NCBI RefSeq assembly: GCF_001418015.1
Contig: NZ_LIQG01000020.1
Coordinates: 248,001 to 312,000 of the forward strand
Direction: 5' to 3'
Source of the DNA: Lacinutrix mariniflava
GTDB taxonomy: Bacteria > Bacteroidota > Bacteroidia > Flavobacteriales > Flavobacteriaceae
DNA: 64,000 nt
Made by a program: the position numbers and the translations under genes
Shown here: piece by piece, positions 44,573 through 53,137 of the stretch
Layout: each line of letters opens with the position of its first letter
How positions within the stretch are numbered: position 1 is the stretch's first letter
Notes under the pieces: generated by a model
What the model saw: the letters and a program-made list of their open reading frames with translations, nothing else
Told to the model about the DNA's origin: nothing
The model's database searches: none

Positions 44573-44848
44573 CTTAGCTACACCTTCGAAGCTATAAAAA
44601 GAGAATCAATAACGTTTAAAACTCGTTTTTATAATCGATTAATAAAGACTAAAAGTGAGTACGCGAAATGCCGTCCTGAATATATAAAACAAGCTCAAAA
44701 CTTTCTTAAAACCGACAAAGAGAGCCTCAAAACCTTACAAGATTTAAATATCTATCCTTTTATTAATAATCGAATTAGAAACATCGACTATAAAGAAAAA
44801 GGAATAAAAAAGAAAGTTGTTATAAATTTCAATGGTGTCAATAATTAA
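44573..44848 (+). pseudogene. Possible gene relic without start codon
   Basis: An open frame of 91 codons runs from just after a TAA at 44570-44572 to a TAA at 44846-44848, but has no ATG, GTG or TTG near its beginning. Its later half (YAKCRPEYIKQAQNFL, LQDLNIYPFINNRIRNI) reads like real protein. It follows the KSFGFSF tail. It is probably a truncated 3' end left by an insertion or deletion. Family not recognised. Confidence 0.3.
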
Positions 44849-44895
44849 GCTTTAATTAAAACAGGTTCAAATACTTAAAATCGTAATAAAAAATC

Positions 44896-46203
44896 ATGAA
44901 GAACATTCTAATATTAGCCATTTTAAGTCTTTGCTTTCAAACAAGTTTAATTGGGCAGGACTTTAAAAAGTCTAAAACCTTATCAATATCAAAAATTAAC
45001 ACTTACACAAGCCTATCAAATGGAAATGATTCCTACAAACAAACAATTTATTTAGAAAGCGCTAATACTAAAAAACTTATAAGTTTTGAAGTTAATTTAG
45101 ATACATATAACAATGAGTATTCTTCTGTTTCAGAAACAACAGAAACTCAATTAAAGAATATATCTAAAATTGTAAAAATCAATATCGATCATTGTGCTTG
45201 TTATTGTAATACAGATGTTTATTATTACTTGGTTACCAATAATAACGAGTGGATTGGGCTTCCTAAACTAGAACAAAACGATTACGATATTGGAAACACA
45301 TATCTAGAATATGCTTTTAGAAAAGAAAGTAAAACAACTATTGAAGTAGTAGAGTATCGAGAAAAAATTAACAAAAACAAACCTAATAAAAACAGTCTTC
45401 TTGGTTTTGAGACAGAAAGAATTCACGAAAAAACAATAAAAACGATAACTTGGACAGGTAACGAACTAAAAGGCTTAGAAGAAAAATATATAGTAACTGC
45501 AGAAAATGGCTTGCTACTTAGAAACAAACCCGGTTTAAAAAGCAAAAAAATAGGAAAAATATATTCTGGAGCTCAAATAACTATTATAGAAAAAACAAGA
45601 TTCACAGAAACCATAAGCGATAAAGGAAAAAAAATTAATGGAAATTGGGTGAAAGTAGAATTTAAAAATTACCCAATTCAAATTACAACATTAGCAGACT
45701 CTAATAAAGGTTATGGGTATGTATTTGATGGTTACACAGAGAAAATGTCCGATAATTTACACAATTTAAGTCATGAATTAATCCAATATAGTGAATATGA
45801 AAATCTAACCATTAATAAAAGTAAGTCACCATATTTTTTAAAAGGCGACTTTTTTGGAGACGGCATAAATGATATTGCTGTACTTTTAAAAGACAAAGAA
45901 GGCGCAACTAAAATTGGAATAATTAACTATAATAACTATCAAAACAGTCTTCTTATTTTAGGAAATGAAAATGATCCTTTTAAAATGACAGATTATGGTT
46001 GGGTTGGTGTATTTCAAAAAGTAAATAAAAATGAAGTTTTATGGTCAAACTACGAAGACGATTTTATAGACTATGAAGATGTACCAGAAAACAAAAAAAT
46101 TAGAGTCGATTATAATGCCATATATATGCATGCCTCAGAAAGTTGTGGTGGCGGTTTTGTTTACTGGAAAAACGGAAAGTTTAATTGGTTACAACAAGAA
46201 TAA
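44896..46203 (+). CDS. Secreted protein with bacterial SH3 domain
   Basis: A 435-residue protein with a signal peptide (cleavage near LIGQ, residue 21). Residues ~195-285 are an SH3b-like domain (VTAENGLLLRNKPGLKSKKIG ... GNWVKVEF). The C-terminal part has DFFGDGINDIAVLL, an FG-GAP-like calcium-loop sequence. SH3b domains often bind peptidoglycan or peptides. Function unknown. It is followed by a second SH3b gene 27 bp downstream. Confidence 0.7.
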   Translation: MKNILILAILSLCFQTSLIGQDFKKSKTLSISKINTYTSLSNGNDSYKQTIYLESANTKKLISFEVNLDTYNNEYSSVSETTETQLKNISKIVKINIDHCACYCNTDVYYYLVTNNNEWIGLPKLEQNDYDIGNTYLEYAFRKESKTTIEVVEYREKINKNKPNKNSLLGFETERIHEKTIKTITWTGNELKGLEEKYIVTAENGLLLRNKPGLKSKKIGKIYSGAQITIIEKTRFTETISDKGKKINGNWVKVEFKNYPIQITTLADSNKGYGYVFDGYTEKMSDNLHNLSHELIQYSEYENLTINKSKSPYFLKGDFFGDGINDIAVLLKDKEGATKIGIINYNNYQNSLLILGNENDPFKMTDYGWVGVFQKVNKNEVLWSNYEDDFIDYEDVPENKKIRVDYNAIYMHASESCGGGFVYWKNGKFNWLQQE

Positions 46204-46230
46204 AACACGTTCACTTATTACATAACAACC

Positions 46231-47265
46231 ATGAAAAAAGTATTCTATATTTTACTTGCTACTCTACTTCTAAATTGTAAAACTAACACCAAAGAAAACA
46301 CAACTTTTAATGAGGACGGAATTCAGGTAAATAAACAAGCAGAGGCTATTACTAAAGAAAAATTCGTGATTGCTAAATCCGGATTAAATTACAGAAAAGA
46401 ACCCAAAGGAGAGGTTATTGGAAAATTTGAATACGCAACAAAAGTAAACATCGTTAAACACAGTCTTGTTTTTGAAACCATTAATGATAATAACAACATT
46501 AAAAAAGGCGAATGGCTAGGTGTATTAGTTAATAATGACACTGTTTACACCTTTGGCGCCTATTTATCGAACCAAAAACCCAATATTAGCAAAACAACCA
46601 AAGCGCAAGAAAAAAGTGTTTTAGACGATATCCTTTTACCTTTTACTTATCGCGATTGGGAAAACAAAAACCCAGTAAATGGTTTAAATAAAAATTGGTT
46701 AGAGCTTAACACAGAAGACGCTAACTTCTATTTAAACCATGCTAATTATACTATTAAAAGCGATGAAGATGCGTGTACAGGAGATTCTACAAAAACCATC
46801 ATACCCAAAAACAAAACGCTTATTTATATTAATAACCCTAATTTAAAACTTGGAGCCGTTTACTCTAAAAAGAGTAGTAAAAATAAAATATGGCCTAACG
46901 AAAAAGTAACCTTTAATTACAAAGCCACCAAGTACACTATAAGAGCAGAAGGCGACATTATTTCTACAGAACAAGTACATGAAAACAACTCCTTAGAACG
47001 CTACTCGGTAGTAGAAAACTACAAACTTTACATTGCAACAGACCAAATTTCGGAAGTGCTATTTTTAGAAGAAGCGTCTTTTAACGATACTTTTGTTAAA
47101 CTACTATTTATAGGCGATATCGATTCGGATAATAAATTAGATTTCATATTTGAAGCCAATAGACATTACGAAGAAAAAAGAATTATTTTATATCTTTCTA
47201 CTATAGCAAAAGACAATGAAATTATAAAAAAAGCAGCAGAAATAGCTATTGGTTTTGACTGTTAA
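46231..47265 (+). CDS. SH3-domain lipoprotein
   Basis: A 344-residue lipoprotein with lipobox LLLNC (Cys16). Residues ~45-115 form an SH3b-like domain (IAKSGLNYRKEPKGEVIG). The C-terminus has GDIDSDNKLDFIFEA, another FG-GAP-like loop. Its organisation mirrors the upstream 435-residue protein, so the two are related and probably one operon. Function unknown. Confidence 0.7.
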   Translation: MKKVFYILLATLLLNCKTNTKENTTFNEDGIQVNKQAEAITKEKFVIAKSGLNYRKEPKGEVIGKFEYATKVNIVKHSLVFETINDNNNIKKGEWLGVLVNNDTVYTFGAYLSNQKPNISKTTKAQEKSVLDDILLPFTYRDWENKNPVNGLNKNWLELNTEDANFYLNHANYTIKSDEDACTGDSTKTIIPKNKTLIYINNPNLKLGAVYSKKSSKNKIWPNEKVTFNYKATKYTIRAEGDIISTEQVHENNSLERYSVVENYKLYIATDQISEVLFLEEASFNDTFVKLLFIGDIDSDNKLDFIFEANRHYEEKRIILYLSTIAKDNEIIKKAAEIAIGFDC

Positions 47266-47315
47266 CGCACAAAACAGACTAAAAAAGTAACATTACAAGC
47301 CGTTTTAACTTTTTA

Positions 47316-47351
47316 TTGACATAAAAGCCACGTCTTAAATTCGTAAATTTG
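47316..47351 (+). promoter_or_regulatory. Possible promoter of the CIA30 gene
   Basis: TAAATTTG at 47344-47351 fits the -7 consensus. The nearest TTG (47316-47318) is 25 nt upstream, which is long. ATG is at 47366. Confidence 0.4.
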
Positions 47352-47365
47352 ATAAAACCATCGCT

Positions 47366-47899
47366 ATGAAATCTCTAGCCTTAATTTTACTAATCACTGC
47401 TGTTATGACGACCTCAACAACACTTTTTAATTTCACCAAAGATGCTAATATTTCTAATTGGCATATTGTAGACGATGTGGTTATGGGCGGACGCTCTAAC
47501 GGAAACTTTGCCTTAAGCAAAGATGGACACGGTAAATTTAGTGGTGCAATTTCTTTAGAGAATAATGGTGGGTTTTCGTCTTTACGCTACAACATGGAAA
47601 CGGTAGACGTCTCTAAACATACCAAAGTTTGCTTAAAACTAAAAGGCGATGGCAAAGCATACCAGTTTAGAGTAAAAGCAAACAAAAACGAACGGTTCTC
47701 TTATATAGCAACATTTACTACTTCTAGCGAATGGGAAACCATTACCATAGATTTAAAAAACATGTATCCTGCCTTTAGAGGTCGCACACTCGATATCCCA
47801 AACTTCGACAAAAATACGATAGAAGAATTGGCTTTTTTAATAGGGAATAAAAAGGCTGAAAAATTTGAGTTATTGATTGATGCTATTGAACTGAATTAA
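47366..47899 (+). CDS. CIA30-family (NDUFAF1-like) protein
   Basis: A 177-residue CIA30 beta-sandwich protein. The signature WHIVDDVVMGGRSNG and GGFSSLR match the family, as does the conserved YPAFRGR. The N-terminal ~15 residues are hydrophobic and may be a signal peptide or anchor. The eukaryotic relative assists complex I assembly; the bacterial role is not known. It is monocistronic. Confidence 0.85.
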   Translation: MKSLALILLITAVMTTSTTLFNFTKDANISNWHIVDDVVMGGRSNGNFALSKDGHGKFSGAISLENNGGFSSLRYNMETVDVSKHTKVCLKLKGDGKAYQFRVKANKNERFSYIATFTTSSEWETITIDLKNMYPAFRGRTLDIPNFDKNTIEELAFLIGNKKAEKFELLIDAIELN

Positions 47900-48008
47900 A
47901 AGTCATTAATCTTCTTTTTTAACAAGAAAAAACTTGTTGACGTTTAATTCTGTTTCGCATCGAAAATCATTCGGTTTTAATTTTTAAAAGTATAACTTTG
48001 ATAGCGTC

Positions 48009-48039
48009 TGATACAAAATATTGATAAGATTTTGTATCA
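48009..48039. terminator. Hairpin at the left edge of the cassette
   Basis: A perfect 11-bp stem, TGATACAAAAT / ATTTTGTATCA, with a 9-nt loop sits just before the GTTGGCAACA repeat. It lacks a T run after the stem, so it may be structural rather than a terminator. Confidence 0.4.
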
Positions 48040-48105
48040 ACGAAACGGTTGGCAACAAGACGCTCACTCAATCGGCATATTGAAACGGAAGAAACTGAAT
48101 AAAAA

Positions 48106-48381
48106 TTGTATCCAATTAATTCAGATTCTGTGGGAATTGAAGTAGCTGGTAAATTCACTAAAACATCAGGTAAAGAGACTTCTGGAAAATACAAAGGAGA
48201 AGATAAAGGAGTCTGGGATAAATTGACAGAGAAGCAGAAAAAAGCTGTAATATGTTTATGTAAAGTTTTAAAGAAGCAATACTCTTTAGATAATAAGGAT
48301 ATATTTTCGCACGACGAAATAAAACCCAAAACTAAAGGTGAAGGAAGTAGTTTTATTAACGACATATTAAAAGAATTATAA
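48106..48381 (+). pseudogene. C-terminal fragment of a peptidoglycan amidase (toxin-type N-acetylmuramoyl-L-alanine amidase)
   Basis: The 91-codon frame opens right after a stop (48100-48102) and has only a TTG as possible start. It reads YPINSDSVGIEVAGKF ... LTEKQKKAVICLCKVLKKQY ... IFSHDEIKPKTKGEG, the second half of the amidase_2/PGRP fold with the late zinc His (SHDEI) and the Lys-Gly-Glu-Gly end. The first zinc His and the catalytic Tyr half are missing, so it should be inactive. Relatives with this exact pattern occur as C-terminal toxins of polymorphic toxin or type VI effectors. Its stop overlaps the next start (TAATG). Confidence 0.65.
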
Positions 48382-48929
48382 TGAAAAAAGCAATACTATT
48401 TTTATTTATCTTATTATCAATTTCATGCAGAGTAAAACCTAAGCAAGTAAATGCTGATGAGAAATTGACAGCAACCATTTATGAAATACTAAAACTATCT
48501 AATAAAAAAGACATAAAAAAAATAAATGAAAAATATATTCATTCTGAATTTGGAATATATGAAGTGTCTAGAATCGGAATAACTGATGAGGTAAAACATT
48601 GGAATGATATAAAAATCGAAAAAAGTGCATTGGGAACTATATTTCAGATTATAACTAATGTAAATGTTGAAGATTATTCTAAAGAAATAATAAAATATAA
48701 TGTGAATTATAACTGTGACGATTTTGAATGGAAAAAAAAAGGTTTATTCTTTTCTAATATAATTACCAATCATAGAATATCAGAAGTGTTTAAGAAAAAT
48801 AAAGTAATAGAAGCTAATAATTATAGGATTGTATTAACGGAAAAAGATTTAATTTTTTATCTAACTAAAATAGACGATAATTTTTACATAACATTAATCG
48901 ACAGAGTAACCACAGATTGTAGTGCTTAA
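48381..48929 (+). CDS. Lipoprotein, possible immunity protein to the amidase
   Basis: A 182-residue lipoprotein with lipobox LSISC (Cys16). The mature part is Lys/Glu/Asn-rich with no recognised domain. Its ATG overlaps the amidase stop, the tight coupling usual for effector-immunity pairs, and a periplasm-facing lipoprotein is the right place to block a cell-wall amidase. It appears intact, so it could persist as an orphan immunity gene. The function is inferred from position only. Confidence 0.55.
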   Translation: MKKAILFLFILLSISCRVKPKQVNADEKLTATIYEILKLSNKKDIKKINEKYIHSEFGIYEVSRIGITDEVKHWNDIKIEKSALGTIFQIITNVNVEDYSKEIIKYNVNYNCDDFEWKKKGLFFSNIITNHRISEVFKKNKVIEANNYRIVLTEKDLIFYLTKIDDNFYITLIDRVTTDCSA

Positions 48930-49426
48930 TCAAATTCCAGTTGCCAACAATGTATAAAAATAATAGCGGTTTAGTTGCTAAAACAAAAGTAAGTAAATTT
49001 CAAAAAACAACTCATAGCCGCCAGGAGTTAGCGAAACCATAAATTCACTCCCACGAATTTTAATATACAACAACCACCTCAACCAATAAACCAATCCCTA
49101 ATTCAAAACATAAAGACTATATGTTTTGTAATAATTACAATACTCATCATCAGCTTCATAAGTGATTAGAAGTATAAAAACAAGAAAAAGGATACTAGTT
49201 TTTTACATACTTAAACAAACTTAATTCCATTAAATTCAAATGAATAGAAGCGTTTTACAATCAGAATTTAAGCTAAAGAAAGAGGCCTTTAAGAAACATT
49301 CTGTTTTCGTTTTTGCAATAAAATTAGCATCCGAATATTATACTTGGAACAGGTATTAAATATAAATAACACAACTGCTAATTGGGAACTAAAAAAATAA
49401 CTAAATCCACCAACAAGTAAATACAT
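48930..49426. other. Gene-free stretch with a decayed duplicate of the 51.3 kb region
   Basis: Positions ~49010-49215 align with ~51258-51460 (upstream region and first codons of the small membrane-protein gene). Shared landmarks are ACCAATAAA, AAGACTA and AGTATAAAAACAAGAAAA. The ATG of the intact copy is ATA here, followed by indels, so it is a pseudogene remnant. A 39-codon frame at 49240-49359 has no support. The first ~20 bp are the right boundary of the candidate cassette. Confidence 0.65.
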
Positions 49427-50632
49427 CTACTTCTCTAAAACAGCTTTTATAACTCTACGCAAACCTTCTTCTAATATTACTCTAGGACAAGCAAGATTTA
49501 ATCGAATATAGCCATCTGCATTAGCGACAAACATATTTCCGCCTTCTAATAAAACACCTGCATTTCGTGCGAAATACAAGGTTAGATTTTCAGTATTAGT
49601 AAAATAATAACTCACATCTACCCAAGCCAAGTAGGTTGAATCTGGAATTACGAACTTTGTATGAGGCAAATGTGTATCTAATTGTTCTTTTAAGTATTTA
49701 AAATTATCATCTAAATAATCTGTTAATTCAATAAGCCAATCATGGCCTTTGGAATAAGCAGACTGAGACGCTACAAAACTTAATGGGTTTTCTACAGGTA
49801 AATAAAATGCGTTGTATTTAAGTCTTAATTCAGCATTAGGAATAATAATATTAGCAAATAAATTACCTGCAAGGTTAAATGTTTTACTTGGTGCCATACA
49901 CGTGATTATCTTATCCGAATTAGGAAAAAGACTCGCCAAAGGCGTAAAGGTTTTATCTTTACGGAGTAAGTCGCAATGAATTTCATCAGAAATTATAGTC
50001 ACTCCGTTTTCTAAACAAACGTTTCCAAACTCTAATAATTCTTTTTTAGACCATAGTCTACCAGTTGGATTATGAGGGTTACAGAAAACTGCCAAAACAC
50101 ATTTCTCGTCGGAAGTTTTCTTTTTAATATCGTCCATATCCATGCTAAACCTACCTTTCTCTTCTACCAAATCTGAACAAACCAATTCTACCTCATTATA
50201 ATTGGCTCCATGCTTAAAAAACGCATAAGACGGCGTAACAATTAATACTTTTTCATCTGGTTTACAGATTTGACCAATTAAATCGTACAAAGCAGGAATA
50301 ACACCTTTAGCATGTACTAAATGCGCTGTGTTAAACGTCCATTGATAACGATCGATACACCATTGCTGAAAACTCAACGCATAAGAAGGATCTGCTACCA
50401 TAGTATAGCCCAACAATGGGTGTTCTAAGCGTGCTTTCATAGCATTAATAATTTCTGGAGCGATAGCAAATTCCATATCTGCAACCCACATTTTAATAAA
50501 ATCTGCTTCAGGATATTTACCACTAAGATCTTCTTCTGGATCAAAAAGATAACCTCTATAACCCTCAACAGACATAGCATTGGTTCCTTTTCGTTCTAAT
50601 ACTTGATTAAACTGGTATTTGTTAGATGGCAT
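49427..50632 (-). CDS. patB: PatB/MalY-family PLP enzyme (cystathionine beta-lyase-like)
   Basis: A 401-residue fold-type I PLP enzyme. WVADMEF near residue 49, NPHNPTGRLW (substrate/PLP contact), SDEIHCDLL and the PLP lysine K250 in APSKTFNLAG match the MalY/PatB group. These enzymes cleave C-S bonds of cystathionine and related thioethers and can affect methionine metabolism. The RidA gene lies 40 bp upstream on the same strand, and RidA deaminates the reactive enamines such lyases release, so the pairing is functional. Confidence 0.88.
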   Translation of the reverse strand: MPSNKYQFNQVLERKGTNAMSVEGYRGYLFDPEEDLSGKYPEADFIKMWVADMEFAIAPEIINAMKARLEHPLLGYTMVADPSYALSFQQWCIDRYQWTFNTAHLVHAKGVIPALYDLIGQICKPDEKVLIVTPSYAFFKHGANYNEVELVCSDLVEEKGRFSMDMDDIKKKTSDEKCVLAVFCNPHNPTGRLWSKKELLEFGNVCLENGVTIISDEIHCDLLRKDKTFTPLASLFPNSDKIITCMAPSKTFNLAGNLFANIIIPNAELRLKYNAFYLPVENPLSFVASQSAYSKGHDWLIELTDYLDDNFKYLKEQLDTHLPHTKFVIPDSTYLAWVDVSYYFTNTENLTLYFARNAGVLLEGGNMFVANADGYIRLNLACPRVILEEGLRRVIKAVLEK

Positions 50633-50672
50633 GATTTTAAAAATTTAGATTGACTAAAAGTACACGATTATA

Positions 50673-51038
50673 TTATTTTTTTTCTGTTGTTATTTTTGCA
50701 GCAACTACAGACATTTCTACCAGCAATTCTGGTCGCGCCATACGGGCTTCGACACATGCACGTACTGGCTGATAGCCTTCTGCTACCCATGCATCCCAAA
50801 CTTCATTCATTGCAGAGAAGTCTTTTATGTCTCTTACATAAATGGTTACCGAAAGGATGTGTTTTTTATCAGAACCTGCTTTGTTAAGCAATTCTTCAAC
50901 CTTTTCTAGTGTTGTTTCCGTTTGCTCTTTAATGCCTTTAGTTGCATCTTTTGCCACTTGACCACAAAGATAAATGGTATTATTGTGTTCAACAATCCTA
51001 CTCATACGTGGTGTTGTATCCGTTCTAGTTATCGACAT
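50673..51038 (-). CDS. RidA-family enamine/imine deaminase
   Basis: A 121-residue RidA/YjgF-type trimeric protein. The conserved Arg is in [16 protein letters not shown], and YLCGQVAKD with [13 protein letters not shown] fits the family. It hydrolyses reactive enamines made by PLP enzymes. It precedes patB in an apparent two-gene operon. The subgroup differs from classical RidA (N-terminal residues RTDTTPRMS), so the specificity may be narrower. Confidence 0.88.
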   Translation of the reverse strand: MSITRTDTTPRMSRIVEHNNTIYLCGQVAKDATKGIKEQTETTLEKVEELLNKAGSDKKHILSVTIYVRDIKDFSAMNEVWDAWVAEGYQPVRACVEARMARPELLVEMSVVAAKITTEKK

Positions 51039-51354
51039 TGGTTTATAGTATTGGTTAAAGTTTAAAACTAGTAAATTATTTTTATTTAAGATTTACTTTT
51101 ATTTAAAAAAAGCAAATAGCAACCTAAATTATTTCAATCTAAATAGCATAAATACATTGCTTATTAGCACACATAATTAATTACTTAATTATTGTCTGCT
51201 TACTAAAATCTTAACGGATTTTCTATTACGTTTGTATTAGTTACTTAAACAACGAAACAAATTAGCCGATACGTTAGTGAAACCCAAATTATTACGGCTG
51301 GTTTAAGTCTAAAAAGACACGTTTAAACCAATAAATTAAGACCTAATTTAAAAT
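51039..51354. other. Intergenic stretch between ridA and the small membrane-protein gene
   Basis: 316 bp without a gene. A hairpin occurs at 51300-51329: GGTTTAA pairs with TTAAACC, with an inner GTCT / AGAC. From about 51258 it is the intact counterpart of the decayed copy at 49010-49215. Nothing else is seen. Confidence 0.5.
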
Positions 51355-51741
51355 ATGAAGACTACATATATTGTTATTATTATAATTATAATCATCCTAA
51401 TTAGCAGCTTAGTTGTATACAAGTATAAAAACAAGAAAAGAGACACTAGTGTTTTAAGAGTTGGAGGTCTTTATACTTCAAAAGGCAAAAATGGTACTTA
51501 TGGCGTAACTAAAATATTAGCATTAGATGACATTATGGTTCATATAAGACAATATTCTACTACCTTCGAGACCAAACCTACTGCTATTAATACTTCAGAA
51601 TTAAACTATTTTATTGGTCATATTCCTATGGCTAAATCAGGTTTTAGGCTAGACAAACAAGAACTTTTAAAAGTAGAAAAAGTACAAGAAAATGAGCTAG
51701 AAGGTTACAATTACTACTTAAAAGCTACTAGAATTCAATAA
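51355..51741 (+). CDS. Small single-pass membrane protein of unknown function
   Basis: A 128-residue protein with one strongly hydrophobic N-terminal helix (residues 4-21, Ile-rich) followed by the basic KYKNKKR and a soluble domain with VGGLYTSKGKNGTYGVTKILALDD. No family is recognised. A degraded partial copy lies ~2.25 kb to the left, so this gene belongs to a duplicated locus. Its stop is 10 bp from the end of the convergent TlpA gene. Confidence 0.6.
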   Translation: MKTTYIVIIIIIIILISSLVVYKYKNKKRDTSVLRVGGLYTSKGKNGTYGVTKILALDDIMVHIRQYSTTFETKPTAINTSELNYFIGHIPMAKSGFRLDKQELLKVEKVQENELEGYNYYLKATRIQ

Positions 51742-51751
51742 GTATATTAAA

Positions 51752-52963
51752 TTACTCTGCTAACAACTCTCCAACAAACGCAGTAAACTCACTCTTAAAC
51801 TCTGTAAATTTTTCACCAGTTGCAGGACCATTAAAGCCTGTATGTATTTTACGTACTTTGCCTTGCTTGTCTACAAACACTGTAGTTGGATAACTTAATA
51901 CATGGTTAAGCATTGGTAATTTTTCTTGCGCTTTTTGTTTACTTGTAGTTCCTGTTTGCGCTAATACAATAGGATACGTAATATCTATTCTATCTTGCAA
52001 GCGTTTTATACTTGCAAAGGCTTTTTCGTTGGTTTTAGCATACTCAAACGCTAAGGCTACAACTTCTAAACCTTTGGCTTGATTTTCTTTGTAGAATTCT
52101 GCGTAGTATTTACTTTCGTCTAAACAATTAGGACACCAAGTTCCCATAATTTGTACTAAAACCACTTTGTTTTTAAAACGCTCGTCTGCAAGAGAGATCA
52201 TGTTTCCGTTAGCATCTGGAAAGGTAAAAGTCAAACTATCGTAACCTTCTTTTAAATAGGTTAATGCGTTTGCACTTGGCAGTTTGTAATCAGCATTGCG
52301 CTTCGCTGTAAAAGGTTCTTTCCAGTGACTTCCAGAGTAGAAGGTTCCGTTAATAGTAGAATCGGTTACTTTGCCAGTAAACAAAAAGGCATGAGCACCA
52401 TCGAAGGTAGAGAGTTTTAAATCTGTTCCATTTATAACGCCTTCCAGAAAACGATAATCTCCAGTTTCGGTTAAAAAGGTTCCTGTTACTTGATTTCCGT
52501 TTTGTTTAAAAACACCTTTTGCTATGTATTTGTCGGCTTCAGTTTCTGGACTAAATACCGTTTCCCAGTTTCCAGAAATATTTGCTTCGGCTTTAGCTGT
52601 AACATTAAAACGTGTATTGCTTTTTTCTGCTTTAAAAGGCACGACTCTATCTTTACCTTCTATTATAAAGTTACCTGTTAATGTTTGATCTTTAATTTTT
52701 GCTGCTAAAAGTGCTTCAAAAACTGGCATTTGTATAAATACAGAGTCGTTACTGTATTCTATTTCGTTTACTTCAATTTGTTCTTCAGCATTAAAAACAG
52801 TTAAGTTGTTTGCATCTTTTACTTTAAAAGTAAATGGTATAACTTCGGTATCGTTTATTTTTAATTCTGCCCTATAGTCACCAAAAGAAAGAAATTCTTG
52901 AGTCGATGTTTCTTGACAAGAAAAGAGTACCGCTAGAGTTAAAATTGCTAGTATTTTACGCAT
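51752..52963 (-). CDS. TlpA-family thioredoxin lipoprotein
   Basis: A 403-residue lipoprotein with lipobox VLFSC. The N-terminal ~230 residues are a beta-rich region. The C-terminal thioredoxin domain has the redox motif CPNC (Cys277, Cys280) in MGTWCPNCLDES and the cis-Pro SYPTTVF. It reduces or oxidises disulfides on periplasmic proteins, as TlpA/ResA do for haem and cytochrome maturation. Its target is unknown. It is monocistronic. Confidence 0.85.
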   Translation of the reverse strand: MRKILAILTLAVLFSCQETSTQEFLSFGDYRAELKINDTEVIPFTFKVKDANNLTVFNAEEQIEVNEIEYSNDSVFIQMPVFEALLAAKIKDQTLTGNFIIEGKDRVVPFKAEKSNTRFNVTAKAEANISGNWETVFSPETEADKYIAKGVFKQNGNQVTGTFLTETGDYRFLEGVINGTDLKLSTFDGAHAFLFTGKVTDSTINGTFYSGSHWKEPFTAKRNADYKLPSANALTYLKEGYDSLTFTFPDANGNMISLADERFKNKVVLVQIMGTWCPNCLDESKYYAEFYKENQAKGLEVVALAFEYAKTNEKAFASIKRLQDRIDITYPIVLAQTGTTSKQKAQEKLPMLNHVLSYPTTVFVDKQGKVRKIHTGFNGPATGEKFTEFKSEFTAFVGELLAE

Positions 52964-53069
52964 ATTTATTCTGTTTTTAATATTATTCGAAATAACGACA
53001 AAAACCTAACAAATAAAAACAGTTTTTTAGTTAAACCTTACTACTGTGTTTTAGGTTTTGTCTAAACAC

Positions 53070-53098
53070 AAAAAAAAGACACTGCTTTCGCAATGTCT
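53070..53098 (-). terminator. Intrinsic terminator of the acidic-protein gene
   Basis: On the minus strand a stem of five plus three base pairs (one internal mismatch) with a GAAA loop is followed by eight T residues, 40 bp after the gene end at 53138. Confidence 0.7.
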
Positions 53099-53137
53099 CA
53101 TTATTATTAAACTTGAGGGAAGCTTAATAGTATCGTT

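Larger units (their letters stand above)
48048..48949 (+). mobile_element. Candidate gene cassette bounded by GTTGSCAACA repeats
   Basis: GTTGGCAACA at 48048-48057 and GTTGCCAACA at 48940-48949 bound 902 bp holding an amidase fragment and a lipoprotein gene. The 9-bp core GTTGSCAAC is a palindrome apart from its central base, so it reads as direct or inverted repeat. The sequence after the right copy (ATGTATAAAAATAATAGCGG) has a pairing GCGGTT / AGCCGC 50 nt further on. No integrase is in the window. Cassette mobility is inferred. Confidence 0.35.

Noticed and set aside
47967-48365. 132-codon minus-strand frame over the amidase fragment
   Set aside because: The plus-strand fragment has clear amidase motifs; this frame has none and lacks an AT-rich leader.
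49240-49359. 39-codon plus-strand frame (MNRSVLQ...)
   Set aside because: No recognised family, no promoter box, and it sits beside a decayed duplicate; too short to support.
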